NCBI GenBank assembly: GCA_963732005.1
Contig: CAVSXT010000005.1
Location: 2,046,001-2,110,000, forward strand
DNA from: JASLEW01 sp963732005
Lineage (GTDB): Bacteria > Acidobacteriota > Thermoanaerobaculia > Multivoradales > UBA5704
DNA length: 64,000 nt
Direction: 5' to 3'
Part shown: positions 33,048 through 41,111 of the stretch, piece after piece
How the letters are laid out: every line of letters begins with the position of its first letter
How positions within the stretch are numbered: position 1 is the first letter of the stretch
Translations under genes and position numbers: made by a program
Notes under the pieces: generated by a model
Seen by the model: the letters and a program-made list of their open reading frames with translations, nothing else
Told to the model about the DNA's origin: nothing
Database searches by the model: none

Positions 33048-34409
33048 TCAGGGGACGAAATGGTTCGCGGCGCAGGCGTCGTCCAGCCGGTAGGCGTCCA
33101 GGGCCACCGCGAAATGGAGGTTGGAAGATTGGGTGGTGATCACCCATGCCTGCTCGGCCGCCGGGTCGGCCTTCGGATTGCCGCCGGCGCTGGTGCCGTT
33201 GAGGTCGATGTAGAACCAGCCGAACGCGAACGGGACCGGGAGCTGCGCGCTCGACACCGGGGTCCGCTGCGTCGCCGCCGGGAACGGCAGGAAGGGAGGC
33301 ACCGGCGGCATCGGCGATGGCGGACACGGCAGAGGCGGGTTGCAGGTGCCGTTGCCGGTTACCACGGCGTGCTCCTGCTCGTCGAACATGACGAAGCCCT
33401 CCTGCCCTAGCGGGAACCATGCCGGACTCACGCCCGGCTGCGCCGGACACGCGAAGGGCTGCTGCATCACCTTGCTGTCGCGCCAGACCAGGAGGTCCGT
33501 GCCGCCGTTGAAGCCGCCGCCGGTCGCGAACTGCGCCGCGAAGGTCGTCGCCAGGGGCTCGCGGTGGTCGACCGCCGTCCAGCCGTCGAAGCGGCCGTAG
33601 AAGGTGTAGCGCCCCGGAGTGGAGGTCGCCGGGTTGCTGCCGTCGGCTTCGATCGCCACCATGTCGGAGCCTTCGGCGAAGCCCTTGGTAGCGTTGACGA
33701 TGTACCAGCTGCCCCAGAGCACGTTCTGGTCCGTCACGACGCCGGCGTTGTTGGGCGCGAAGTAGCCGATGTCGCCAGGGTAGTCGGTGGAGCAGCGGCT
33801 CACCGTGTCGACGGTGACGTAGCCGCGCGCGATGTTGTCGCCGTAGAGCAGGCCCGCGCAGAGATTCGCGAGGACGGGCGAGGGCAGGCCGCTCAGGGCA
33901 TGCTGCAGGTGGGTCAGGTAGATGGCGGGCAGGGGAGGGAGCGGCAGGAAGCCGTCGCAGCTGGCGAAGTCGATGTCCTGGGAGAGCCCACCCCGCGGGC
34001 TGATGGTGTCGGTCGGATCCTGGCCGGCGGAGGCGGTGCGCGGCAGGTTGCCGGAGATGACGATGTCGCGGAGATTGATGGTCTGGACGTCGAAACCGGT
34101 GAGATAGACGTCGAAGGCGAGCACCGGCACGTCCAGGTCCGTCCAGAGGACGACATGGGTGAGGACGGCGGCCGCGGCGGCGTTGTTGATCGAGAACAGG
34201 GTGGTCAAGCCGTTCGGGTCGTTGAGGTCCACCTCGAAATAGGGCAGCAGCAGGGTCGCGCCCGGGCTGGTGTCGGTGGCGCAGATCGTGGCCGACGCCG
34301 GAGCGAGGGCGCCGGACAGCAAAGCCAGCGCCGCCGCCGTCGCCAGCCAGGCAACGCGGCGCGACCGGGACGGTAGTGGCGAGACGGGCACTTGCGAGGT
34401 GGGCGGCAT
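33048..34409 (-). CDS. secreted protein of unknown function
   Basis: The protein has 453 residues. A signal peptide (RRVAWLATAAALALLSGALA) ends near ASATICATD. The mature part is beta-rich with few Lys, and features like TSPGATLLLPYFEVDLNDPN, then RDIVISGNLP and GYVTVDTVSRCSTDYPGD resemble a family of exported hypothetical proteins that I associate with Acidobacteriota, but I cannot name a domain. Six or more Cys suggest disulfides. The gene is followed 38 bases later by the Sel1 lipoprotein on the same strand. Confidence 0.7.
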   Translation of the reverse strand: MPPTSQVPVSPLPSRSRRVAWLATAAALALLSGALAPASATICATDTSPGATLLLPYFEVDLNDPNGLTTLFSINNAAAAAVLTHVVLWTDLDVPVLAFDVYLTGFDVQTINLRDIVISGNLPRTASAGQDPTDTISPRGGLSQDIDFASCDGFLPLPPLPAIYLTHLQHALSGLPSPVLANLCAGLLYGDNIARGYVTVDTVSRCSTDYPGDIGYFAPNNAGVVTDQNVLWGSWYIVNATKGFAEGSDMVAIEADGSNPATSTPGRYTFYGRFDGWTAVDHREPLATTFAAQFATGGGFNGGTDLLVWRDSKVMQQPFACPAQPGVSPAWFPLGQEGFVMFDEQEHAVVTGNGTCNPPLPCPPSPMPPVPPFLPFPAATQRTPVSSAQLPVPFAFGWFYIDLNGTSAGGNPKADPAAEQAWVITTQSSNLHFAVALDAYRLDDACAANHFVP

Positions 34410-34456
34410 GCGGTCCTCCAGCGAGTACGATGTCCGACTACACGGAGTGCTGAGCC

Positions 34457-34479
34457 GCTGTAAATGCTATTACAGCATT
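34457..34479. promoter_or_regulatory. overlapping inverted repeats upstream of the secreted-protein gene
   Basis: GCTGTAA (34457-34463) and TTACAGC (34470-34476) form a 7-bp inverted repeat with a six-base spacer. A second one, AATGCT (34463-34468) and AGCATT (34474-34479), overlaps it. The site is in an unusually AT-rich stretch about 50 bases upstream of the secreted-protein start at 34409, in its promoter region, so it is a candidate operator. Confidence 0.45.
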
Positions 34480-34626
34480 GGCGACCGGTCAAGAACGGCG
34501 GGCTCGTGGGAATTTCCGAGGGCGCCACCGGCTCGTGCGTCACCGGGCGCGCCGGCTTGCCGCAACCTGCTATGAAGAGTGCCCCAGGCGCCGGAGCTCG
34601 GCGCCGGGCTGGAGGAGAGAACGCCG

Positions 34627-35679
34627 ATGCCGATCGACCAGCAGCGATTCCCCGTTTCCACCGCCGCCGCCGCCGCCGCCGCTCCCGTCGCCACCGCCAC
34701 CGCCGGCTGGCGCGCCGCCGCTCCCGTCGCCACCGCCACCGCCGGCTGGCGCGCCGCCGCCGGCGTGCTGCTGCTGCTGGCGCTGCTGTCGCTCGGCGCC
34801 GCACCCGGCGAGACCGCCGCTCCGGCCCGGCGCGGCACGGCAGGCGGAGCGGGCAATGCCCCCGCGGGTTTCGAGATCGCGCAAGAGGCCCGCTTCAGCG
34901 AGCAGCGCAACGCCGGCGGCGGCTGGGATCGCCTGGTGGTGGAACCGGGCTTCCAGGTCACGCGCGTGGCGCTGACGCCCAAGCATCCGATCGATCTGCT
35001 GGTGATCCAGCGCCTGCAGAGCCTCTCGCATTCCGACGCCGAGAGCGAGGAATCGACCCTGACGGTGAGTGGCTGGATCGACGGCGCGTCGCGCTTCGAT
35101 CGTCGCCTGTGGAGTTTCACCGACGCGGCGGACGAGGGCGGCATCCCGCGCGATCGCGAGCTCTACGAGGCGACCAAGCTGGGGTGCTGCGGCGGCGAGG
35201 ACGTGCACGACTACTACAGCCTGGTCAGCGGCCGGCTGGTGGGCACCGCGACCGCCGAGGCCGCCGCGAACATCGCCATTCCCAACACGCCGACCTGGCG
35301 GATCGTGGCCTACCAGGGGGCCAACGGCCAGCGGCCGCCGCAGACGCCGGCGCCGATCGCCAACCTGCTGGGGGTCCTGACCCTGGGCTCCGACGACGGG
35401 GTGCGCCGGCGGGTCGCGGTCACCGCGCCGGGCATCGATGCCTGGACGCCGCGCCTCGCCCTGCGCCTGACCGGCAAGAGCGAGGAGACCACCCGCCTGG
35501 ACCTGTGGGCCGCCAACGCGAACCCGTCGGCGGCCGGCATCAAGGGGTGCGAGGTGCGGCTGGTCTTCGAGGACACCAAGACCCTCGTCGTCCCGATCGC
35601 GGCGGACGACTTCGATCTCGCCCACGCCGTCCTGCCGGCGGGCTTCCAGCTCGCGCGGCTCGACGGCGCGGGCCGCTGA
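34627..35679 (+). CDS. exported protein of unknown function
   Basis: ATG 34627 has GGAGGAG upstream and gives 350 residues. The N terminus is extended by a perfect 39-base tandem duplication (APVATATAGWRAA twice) ahead of a hydrophobic segment (GVLLLLALLSLGAAPG) that should act as a signal peptide or anchor. The mature part carries PGFQVTRVALTPKHPIDLLVIQ, then GCCGGEDVHDYYSL, where the vicinal Cys-Cys is notable. I find no known domain. It begins 42 bases before the HlyD-adaptor operon, so it may belong to it. Confidence 0.65.
   Translation: MPIDQQRFPVSTAAAAAAAPVATATAGWRAAAPVATATAGWRAAAGVLLLLALLSLGAAPGETAAPARRGTAGGAGNAPAGFEIAQEARFSEQRNAGGGWDRLVVEPGFQVTRVALTPKHPIDLLVIQRLQSLSHSDAESEESTLTVSGWIDGASRFDRRLWSFTDAADEGGIPRDRELYEATKLGCCGGEDVHDYYSLVSGRLVGTATAEAAANIAIPNTPTWRIVAYQGANGQRPPQTPAPIANLLGVLTLGSDDGVRRRVAVTAPGIDAWTPRLALRLTGKSEETTRLDLWAANANPSAAGIKGCEVRLVFEDTKTLVVPIAADDFDLAHAVLPAGFQLARLDGAGR
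34681..34758 (+). repeat. perfect 39-bp tandem duplication in a coding N terminus
   Basis: Units 34681-34719 and 34720-34758 are identical, both in frame. They duplicate 13 residues before the hydrophobic segment of the exported protein. Identity at every base indicates a recent event. Confidence 0.75.
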
Positions 35680-35722
35680 CGGCTGCGACGGTCCGCCCGA
35701 TCGCATCGTACATAATGAATGC

Positions 35723-37036
35723 ATGCGCCGGCGCGGCCACTTCGCGCGGCTGCTGGTAGCCGCATTCGGGCTGGCGGGGCTGGCCGGCTGCAGCCATGCG
35801 CAGGGCTCGCCGCCGGCAGCGGCCCCCCAGCCCGCGGACGGCGCGCTGGCGGTGCGGCGCGGCAGCCTGCGCCCGCAGCTGCTGCTCAGCGGCGAGATCC
35901 GGGCGGCGGCAGCCGTGCCGCTGGTGACGCCGGCGACGTCCGACTTCCAGCTGACGCTGACCTGGCTTGCCGAGGACGGCTCGACGGTCGCCGCCGGCCA
36001 GCCGGTGGCGCAGTTCGACAACTCCGCGTGGGTGGCGCAGATCGAGGAGAAGCGTTCCGCCGTCACCGCCGCCGTGGCCGAGCTGGCGCGGCTGCGGGCC
36101 GACGGCCTCGCCAAGCTGGCCGACCTGGCCTTCGCCGTCGAGCAGAAGCGCCACGACCTCGCCAAGGCGCGCACCGCCGCCGCGGTGCCGGCCGAGCTGC
36201 TGTCGGCGTTCGACTACCAGGATTTGCAGCTGAAGCTAAAGAGCGCCGAGACCGAGCTGGCCAAGGCCGAGAAGGACCTGGCCACCGAGCGCGGCGCCGG
36301 CGCCGCCGACCTCGGCGTGCAGGAGGTGGCGCTGGCCAAGGCGCGCCGTGAGCTGGCAGCCGCCGAGTCCGGCGTCCGCGACCTCACCGTGCGGGCGCCG
36401 CAGGCGGGCACCGTGCTGATCGCCGACCACCCCTGGGAAGGCCGCAAGGTGCAGGTGAGCGACAACCTGTGGCCGGGCATGGCCGTGGCGACGCTGCCGG
36501 ATCTGTCCTCGACGCTGGTGGAGGCGGCGCTCTCCGACGTCGACGACGGCCGGGTGACGCCGGGGATGGCGGCGGCCTGCATCGTCGACGCCTTCCCGGA
36601 CGAGGTCTACGCCGGGCGCGTGGCCGAGGTCGCGGCGGTGGCCCGCGAGTCGGGCCGCAGCGCGCTGCTGCGCTACTTCCCGGTGCGCATCGCGCTGGCG
36701 CCGCTGCCGCTTTCCCGGCGCAGCCGGTTGCGCCCGGGCATGTCGGTGCGGGTCGAGATCGCCGCGGCGCCGGTGCGCGACGCGCTGCTGGTGCCGCGGG
36801 CGGCCCTCGACCTCGCGTCGCGGCCGCCGCGGGCGCTGCTGGCCGGCGGCGGCGCGGCGGCGGTGCGGCTGGGCCCCTGCGATTCCTTCTGGTGCGTCGC
36901 CGAGAGCGGCGTCGCGGCCGGCCAGGCCCTGCGGCGGCGCGGCGGCGGCGACACCGCCGACACCGCCGACACCGCCGATTCCTCCCATGCCGCCCATGCC
37001 TCCCATGCCTCAGACACCGCGGGGGAGGGGCGATGA
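35723..37036 (+). CDS. HlyD-type efflux adaptor 1, lipoprotein
   Basis: The protein has 437 residues. The signal ends in a lipobox LAGC (AFGLAGLAGC), so it is probably membrane-anchored by lipid. Standard adaptor parts are present: an N-terminal beta strand and biotinyl-lipoyl half (AAGQPVAQFDNSAWVAQIEE), a coiled-coil hairpin (residues ~100-215), the second lipoyl half (VRAPQAGTVLIADHPWEG) and a beta-barrel region. These proteins bridge an inner-membrane exporter and an outer-membrane channel. The start has a CATAAT box about ten bases upstream, which would make the transcript nearly leaderless. It is coupled by ATGA to adaptor 2. Confidence 0.8.
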   Translation: MRRRGHFARLLVAAFGLAGLAGCSHAQGSPPAAAPQPADGALAVRRGSLRPQLLLSGEIRAAAAVPLVTPATSDFQLTLTWLAEDGSTVAAGQPVAQFDNSAWVAQIEEKRSAVTAAVAELARLRADGLAKLADLAFAVEQKRHDLAKARTAAAVPAELLSAFDYQDLQLKLKSAETELAKAEKDLATERGAGAADLGVQEVALAKARRELAAAESGVRDLTVRAPQAGTVLIADHPWEGRKVQVSDNLWPGMAVATLPDLSSTLVEAALSDVDDGRVTPGMAAACIVDAFPDEVYAGRVAEVAAVARESGRSALLRYFPVRIALAPLPLSRRSRLRPGMSVRVEIAAAPVRDALLVPRAALDLASRPPRALLAGGGAAAVRLGPCDSFWCVAESGVAAGQALRRRGGGDTADTADTADSSHAAHASHASDTAGEGR

Positions 37037-38310
37037 CCGCCTTTGTTCGCGACGCCGCCGGGCGCCCGCGCCGGCCGGCGATGCCGATCGCGCTGGCGGC
37101 GGTCGCCGTCCTCGCCCTGGCCGGCGTCGCCGCCGTCGCGCTCGGCGCCCGCATGCAGCGGACGGCCCTGGCCGTCGGCGGCGAATGGGCCGAGGTGCAT
37201 CGCGAGGACCTGGTGATCGCGGTGCCGGTGAGCGGCAGCCTCGCCGCCATCGACGCCGCCCGCCTGGGCCCGCCGGCGATTGGCGGCGACATCTTTCGCG
37301 TCAAGATCACCTTCATGGCGCCGGAAGGCAGGACGGTGCGCCGCGGCCAGCCGGTGCTGGCGTTCGACCCCGCGGAGCTGCAGAAGAACCTGCAGGTCAA
37401 GGAGGCCGAGCGCGACTCGGCCGAGGAGAAGCTGAAGCAGCGGCGCGCCACGCTCGACATCTCGCGCCGCGACGACGAGCTGAAGCTGGCCCAGGCGGCG
37501 GCCGACGAGCGCAAGGCGGCGCTGAAGCTCGCCGTGCCGCCCGAGCTCAAGCGGCGGCACGAGCTCGAGGACGCGCGTGCCGACCTCGAGCTGGCGCAGC
37601 ACGAGAACGCCTACTACCGCGAGCGCCTGCGCCTGACCGGCGGCGCCGGCGACGCCGAGCTGCGGGCACTCGCCGAGCAGCGCGACCTGGCGGCGGCGCG
37701 GGTCGCCGAGACGCGGACCGAGATCGCCAGCCTGCAGGTGGCCGCTCCCCGCGACGGCACGGTGGTCTACGTGGCGGACCGCAAGGGGGTGAAGAAGAAG
37801 GTGGGAGACTCGGTCTGGCGCCGGGAGGTGGTGCTCGAGATCCCCGACCTGCGGCGCCTGCAGGCCGAGGGCGAGATCGACGAAGGCGACGCCGGCCGCG
37901 TCGCCGCCGGCCAGGTGGTCACGCTGCGCCTCGACGCGCATCCCGAGACCGCCTTCACCGGCCGGGTGCGCACCCTGCTCGGCGCCGTCGAGGCCCGTTC
38001 GCCCGCCGACCCCGCCAAGGTGGCGAAGCTGAAGATCGGCCTGGACCGCACCGAGCCGCTGCTGATGCGGCCGGGCATGCGCTTCGCCGGCGACGTCGAG
38101 GTGCAGCGCGCGCCCGGGGCCCTGGTGGCGCCGCTCGACGCGGTGGTCAACCGCGCCGACGGACCGCTGGTCTATCGCCGGACCGGCTTCGGCAGCGAGG
38201 CGGTGCGGCCGCGGCTCGGCCGCCACAACGACCGCTGGGTGGAGGTGCTGGCCGGCCTCCGTGCCGGCGACCTGGTGCGGCGCGCCGGCGGGCCGCGGGA
38301 GGGCGGATGA
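37033..38310 (+). CDS. HlyD-type efflux adaptor 2
   Basis: The protein has 425 residues. ATG 37033 overlaps the preceding stop (ATGA). One N-terminal membrane helix (ALAAVAVLALAGVAAVALGA) anchors it. Lipoyl halves are visible as GRTVRRGQPVLAFDPAEL and VAAPRDGTVVYVADRKG, with a long coiled coil between (residues ~120-220, rich in Glu, Arg and Lys). A PGMRFAGDVEV stretch marks the barrel domain. It is the second of three consecutive adaptors and is coupled by ATGA to the third. Confidence 0.8.
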   Translation: MTAFVRDAAGRPRRPAMPIALAAVAVLALAGVAAVALGARMQRTALAVGGEWAEVHREDLVIAVPVSGSLAAIDAARLGPPAIGGDIFRVKITFMAPEGRTVRRGQPVLAFDPAELQKNLQVKEAERDSAEEKLKQRRATLDISRRDDELKLAQAAADERKAALKLAVPPELKRRHELEDARADLELAQHENAYYRERLRLTGGAGDAELRALAEQRDLAAARVAETRTEIASLQVAAPRDGTVVYVADRKGVKKKVGDSVWRREVVLEIPDLRRLQAEGEIDEGDAGRVAAGQVVTLRLDAHPETAFTGRVRTLLGAVEARSPADPAKVAKLKIGLDRTEPLLMRPGMRFAGDVEVQRAPGALVAPLDAVVNRADGPLVYRRTGFGSEAVRPRLGRHNDRWVEVLAGLRAGDLVRRAGGPREGG

Positions 38311-39686
38311 AGCGTCGCCTCGCCCTGGCGGCGCTCGGGCTGGCGGCCCTGGCGGCGCTCGCTGCCACCCTGCCTTCGGTGGCCCGCCTGGGGCGGGCAG
38401 GGGCGCCCGGCGGGCCCGGCGGGCCGGCGGGAGGGTTGGTGGATGGCGTTGGCGCCGGCGGCGGTGGCGTGCCGGTGGCGGCGGTGGTGCGGCGCGACTT
38501 CGTCCATCTGGTGCCGGCCGAAGGCAACCTGCGGGCCGTACGCTCGACGGCGGTGCTGGTGCCGGCGGCGGCTCCGGGCTCGTTCCGCCTCGCCTGGCTG
38601 GCGCCGGACGGCAGCCGGGTGCGCGCCGGCGAGGTGGTGGCGCGGTTCGATCCCACCGACATCGAGAAGGCGCTCGCCGACGCCGAGGGCGATCTGGCCA
38701 CCTCGCGGCTCAAGGCGGGCAAGCAGCGCGCGACCGATCTGGCCGAGATCTACAAGCTCGAGCGCGACGCGGCGATGGCGCGCAGCGAGCTCGAACAGGC
38801 CAAGCGCTTCCAGAAAAAGGACACCCTGATCTTCTCGCGCAACGACATCATCGAGTCGGGGATCGACGAGGAGCTGGCGGCGCAAAAGGAGCAGCATGCG
38901 CGCCATGTGCAGGCCAGCCGGCAGGAGCTGCAGCGGGCGGACGTCGGGTTGCTCGGCGTGGACACCCGCCAGGCCGAGCTCAAGATCCGCCAGGCGCGCG
39001 AGGGCCTGCGCGCGCTGCTGGTGAGGGCGCCCAACAACGGGGTGCTGATCCTCAAGCGCGACCAGCGGCTCGAGGTGCCGCACGTCGGCGACCAGGTGTG
39101 GACCGGCAGCACCCTGGCGGAGGTGCCGGAGCCGGCGGCGATGGAGGCCGAGGTCTACGTGCTGGAAGCCGACGCCGGCGGGCTGGCGGCCGGCCGGCCG
39201 GCGACGGTCGCCGTCGAAAGCGCGCCCGGCGTCGAGCATGCGGCGCGCATCGCGCGCGTCGATGCGCTGGCCAAGCCGCGCCTGCGCGGCTCGCCGGTGC
39301 AGTTCTTCGCCGTCACCCTGCAGCTCGATCGCACCGATCCGCGGGTGATGAAGCCGGGCCAACGGGTGCAGGCGACGCTGCGGCTCGCCGAGCGGCGCGG
39401 TGCGCTGGTGGTGCCGCGGCAGGCGGTGTTCCAGCGCGATGGCCACGACGTCGTCTATCGCCGGCGCGCCGGCGGCGGCTTCGACGCGGTGCCGGTGACG
39501 CTGGGGCCGGCGGACCTGGCGACCACCGTCCTGGACTCGGGAGTCGCCGCCGGCGACCTGCTGGCGTTGCGCGATCCGACCGGCGCCGGGCGGTCCACGG
39601 GAGCGGCGGCGGCGGGGGCGGGGGCGGCGGCCGCACCGCGGGTGCCGCGCATCGGGCCGCCGCCGGCGGAGGTCGGGCTGCCATGA
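38307..39686 (+). CDS. HlyD-type efflux adaptor 3
   Basis: The protein has 459 residues. ATG 38307 overlaps the preceding stop. After a membrane-spanning N terminus, a Gly/Pro-rich loop and the first lipoyl half (VRAGEVVARFDPTDIEKALA) comes an unusually long coiled coil (ERDAAMARSELEQAKRFQKK onward to LRALLVRAPNNGVLILKRDQ). The barrel contains MKPGQRVQATLRLAERRGAL. Three related but clearly different adaptors in tandem suggest a complex of unlike subunits, not recent duplication. The permease gene follows after 34 bases. Confidence 0.8.
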   Translation: MKRRLALAALGLAALAALAATLPSVARLGRAGAPGGPGGPAGGLVDGVGAGGGGVPVAAVVRRDFVHLVPAEGNLRAVRSTAVLVPAAAPGSFRLAWLAPDGSRVRAGEVVARFDPTDIEKALADAEGDLATSRLKAGKQRATDLAEIYKLERDAAMARSELEQAKRFQKKDTLIFSRNDIIESGIDEELAAQKEQHARHVQASRQELQRADVGLLGVDTRQAELKIRQAREGLRALLVRAPNNGVLILKRDQRLEVPHVGDQVWTGSTLAEVPEPAAMEAEVYVLEADAGGLAAGRPATVAVESAPGVEHAARIARVDALAKPRLRGSPVQFFAVTLQLDRTDPRVMKPGQRVQATLRLAERRGALVVPRQAVFQRDGHDVVYRRRAGGGFDAVPVTLGPADLATTVLDSGVAAGDLLALRDPTGAGRSTGAAAAGAGAAAAPRVPRIGPPPAEVGLP

Positions 39687-39724
39687 GGCGCCGCCGCTGG
39701 GCTGGCAGGAGGCGGCGGCGATGA
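39683..39724 (+). other. 13-codon bridging frame between adaptor 3 and permease
   Basis: ATG 39683 overlaps the adaptor stop (ATGA) and encodes an Arg-rich 13-residue peptide ending in a TGA that overlaps the permease ATG (ATGA again). It contains AGGAGG, the permease ribosome site. It is probably a translational-coupling relay rather than a functional peptide. Confidence 0.4.
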
Positions 39725-40971
39725 GCCCGGCCGAAGCGGTGCGCTCGGCGCTCGAGAACCTGGCCGCGCACAAGCTGCGCTCGGTGCTCACCATGCTGGG
39801 CATGATCTTCGGCGTTGGCGCGGTGATCGCCATGCTCTCGATCGGCGCCGGCGCCGAGCGCCAGGCGCTGGCGATGATCGAGCGCCTGGGCCTGCGCAAC
39901 GTGCTGGTGCGGGCGAAGGCCTTCAAGGACGACGAGCTGCAGGAGATCCGCCGCAAATCGCCGGGGGTGTCGGCGCGCGATGCCGCCGCCATCGCCGAGG
40001 CGGTGCGCGGCGTGCGCCTGGTGGCGCCGCGCATCCGCATCGAGCCCTATAAGGTGCGGTCGGCGTCCGGCCGGGCGCCGGGGGCCGAGGTGTACGGGGT
40101 CAGCGCGGCGCAGGCCGAGCTCTCGCACCTGGTGGTGGCCGAGGGGCGTTTCCTCGATCCCCTGGACGAGCGGCAGCACGCCCAGGTGGGGGTCATCGGA
40201 CCGGCGGTGCGGCGCGAGCTCTTCGGCTTCGGGCCGGCGCTCGGCCAGCGGCTCAAGATCAACGACGTCTGGCTCGAGGTGGTGGGGGTGCTGGCCGGCG
40301 ACGAGGGGGCCGCGGGCGCCGCCGGCAGCACGTTCGAGGGCGTCGCGGTCGGCTCGGTGGCGCACGAGATCTACCTGCCTGCCGCCACCGCCGAGCGGAA
40401 GTTCGAGCATCCGGTGCTGCAGTCGCCGCTCGACGAGATCGTGGTCAGCCTGGCGCCGGGCACCGGCGGCGGCGAGGCGGCGTCGCTGATCGACGATCTG
40501 CTGGCGCGCCTGCACGGCGGCGCCGCCGATTACGAGGTGGTGGTGCCGGAGGCGCTGCTGGCGCAGAGCCGGCGCACCCAGCGGCTGTTCAACCTGGTGA
40601 TGGGCTGCATCGCCGGCATCTCGCTGCTGGTGGGCGGCATCGGCATCATGAACATCATGCTGGCGACGGTGCTGGAGCGCACCCGCGAGATCGGCGTCCG
40701 CCGGGCGGTCGGCGCGCGCCGCGGCGACATCCGCTTCCAGTTCGTGGTCGAGTCGTTCGCGATCAGCCTGATCGGCGGCCTCACCGGAGTGACCGCCGGA
40801 GTGGTGATCGCCCGCGTCGTCGCCGCCTTCGCCGGCTGGCAGACGGAGGTGACCGGCGCCTCGATCCTGCTGTCGACCGGCGTCGCCATGACCGTCGGCC
40901 TGGTCTCCGGCATCTATCCCGCCACTCGTGCCGCCGCCCTCGACCCGATCGAAGCCCTGCACTACGAGTAG
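39721..40971 (+). CDS. MacB/FtsX-type ABC transporter permease
   Basis: The protein has 416 residues, full length for a four-helix MacB-type permease. N-terminal helix: KLRSVLTMLGMIFGVGAVIAM, then a large periplasmic domain (residues ~50-275). The C-terminal three helices include GGIGIMNIMLATVLERTREI, then GVRRAVGARRGDI, the family signature, and end PTRAAALDPIEALHYE-like. The ATP-binding subunit that normally accompanies this class is absent from both flanks, so the ATPase must be encoded elsewhere or lost. With three adaptors upstream, it is likely to export a molecule across the cell envelope. Confidence 0.88.
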   Translation: MSPAEAVRSALENLAAHKLRSVLTMLGMIFGVGAVIAMLSIGAGAERQALAMIERLGLRNVLVRAKAFKDDELQEIRRKSPGVSARDAAAIAEAVRGVRLVAPRIRIEPYKVRSASGRAPGAEVYGVSAAQAELSHLVVAEGRFLDPLDERQHAQVGVIGPAVRRELFGFGPALGQRLKINDVWLEVVGVLAGDEGAAGAAGSTFEGVAVGSVAHEIYLPAATAERKFEHPVLQSPLDEIVVSLAPGTGGGEAASLIDDLLARLHGGAADYEVVVPEALLAQSRRTQRLFNLVMGCIAGISLLVGGIGIMNIMLATVLERTREIGVRRAVGARRGDIRFQFVVESFAISLIGGLTGVTAGVVIARVVAAFAGWQTEVTGASILLSTGVAMTVGLVSGIYPATRAAALDPIEALHYE

Positions 40972-41101
40972 GCGGAGCGCGCGAAATCCGGCCTGTGGAG
41001 CAGCCCTGCTGCGAGCGCCTTGAGCACGGCGCGGGTGCGATCGCGCACGCCGAGCTTGGCGAGGATGCTGGAGACCTGGCCGCCGGGCGCCCGTGACATC
41101 A
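40962..41101 (-). pseudogene. C-terminal remnant of a LuxR/NarL-type regulator
   Basis: On the minus strand VSSILAKLGVRDRTRAVLKALAAGLL matches the recognition helix and last helix of a LuxR-type HTH (the part after KTVKNH in intact proteins). The preceding sequence does not continue the domain, so only the last 35-40 residues survive between the permease and hemY genes. The stop overlaps the permease 3' end. Confidence 0.5.
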
Positions 41102-41111
41102 TCATGCGTGC

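Noticed and set aside
31933..33450. Extending the Sel1 protein upstream to an ATG near 33450
   Set aside because: The extra sequence lies in a different frame within the neighbouring secreted-protein gene; the signal peptide sits near 33009.
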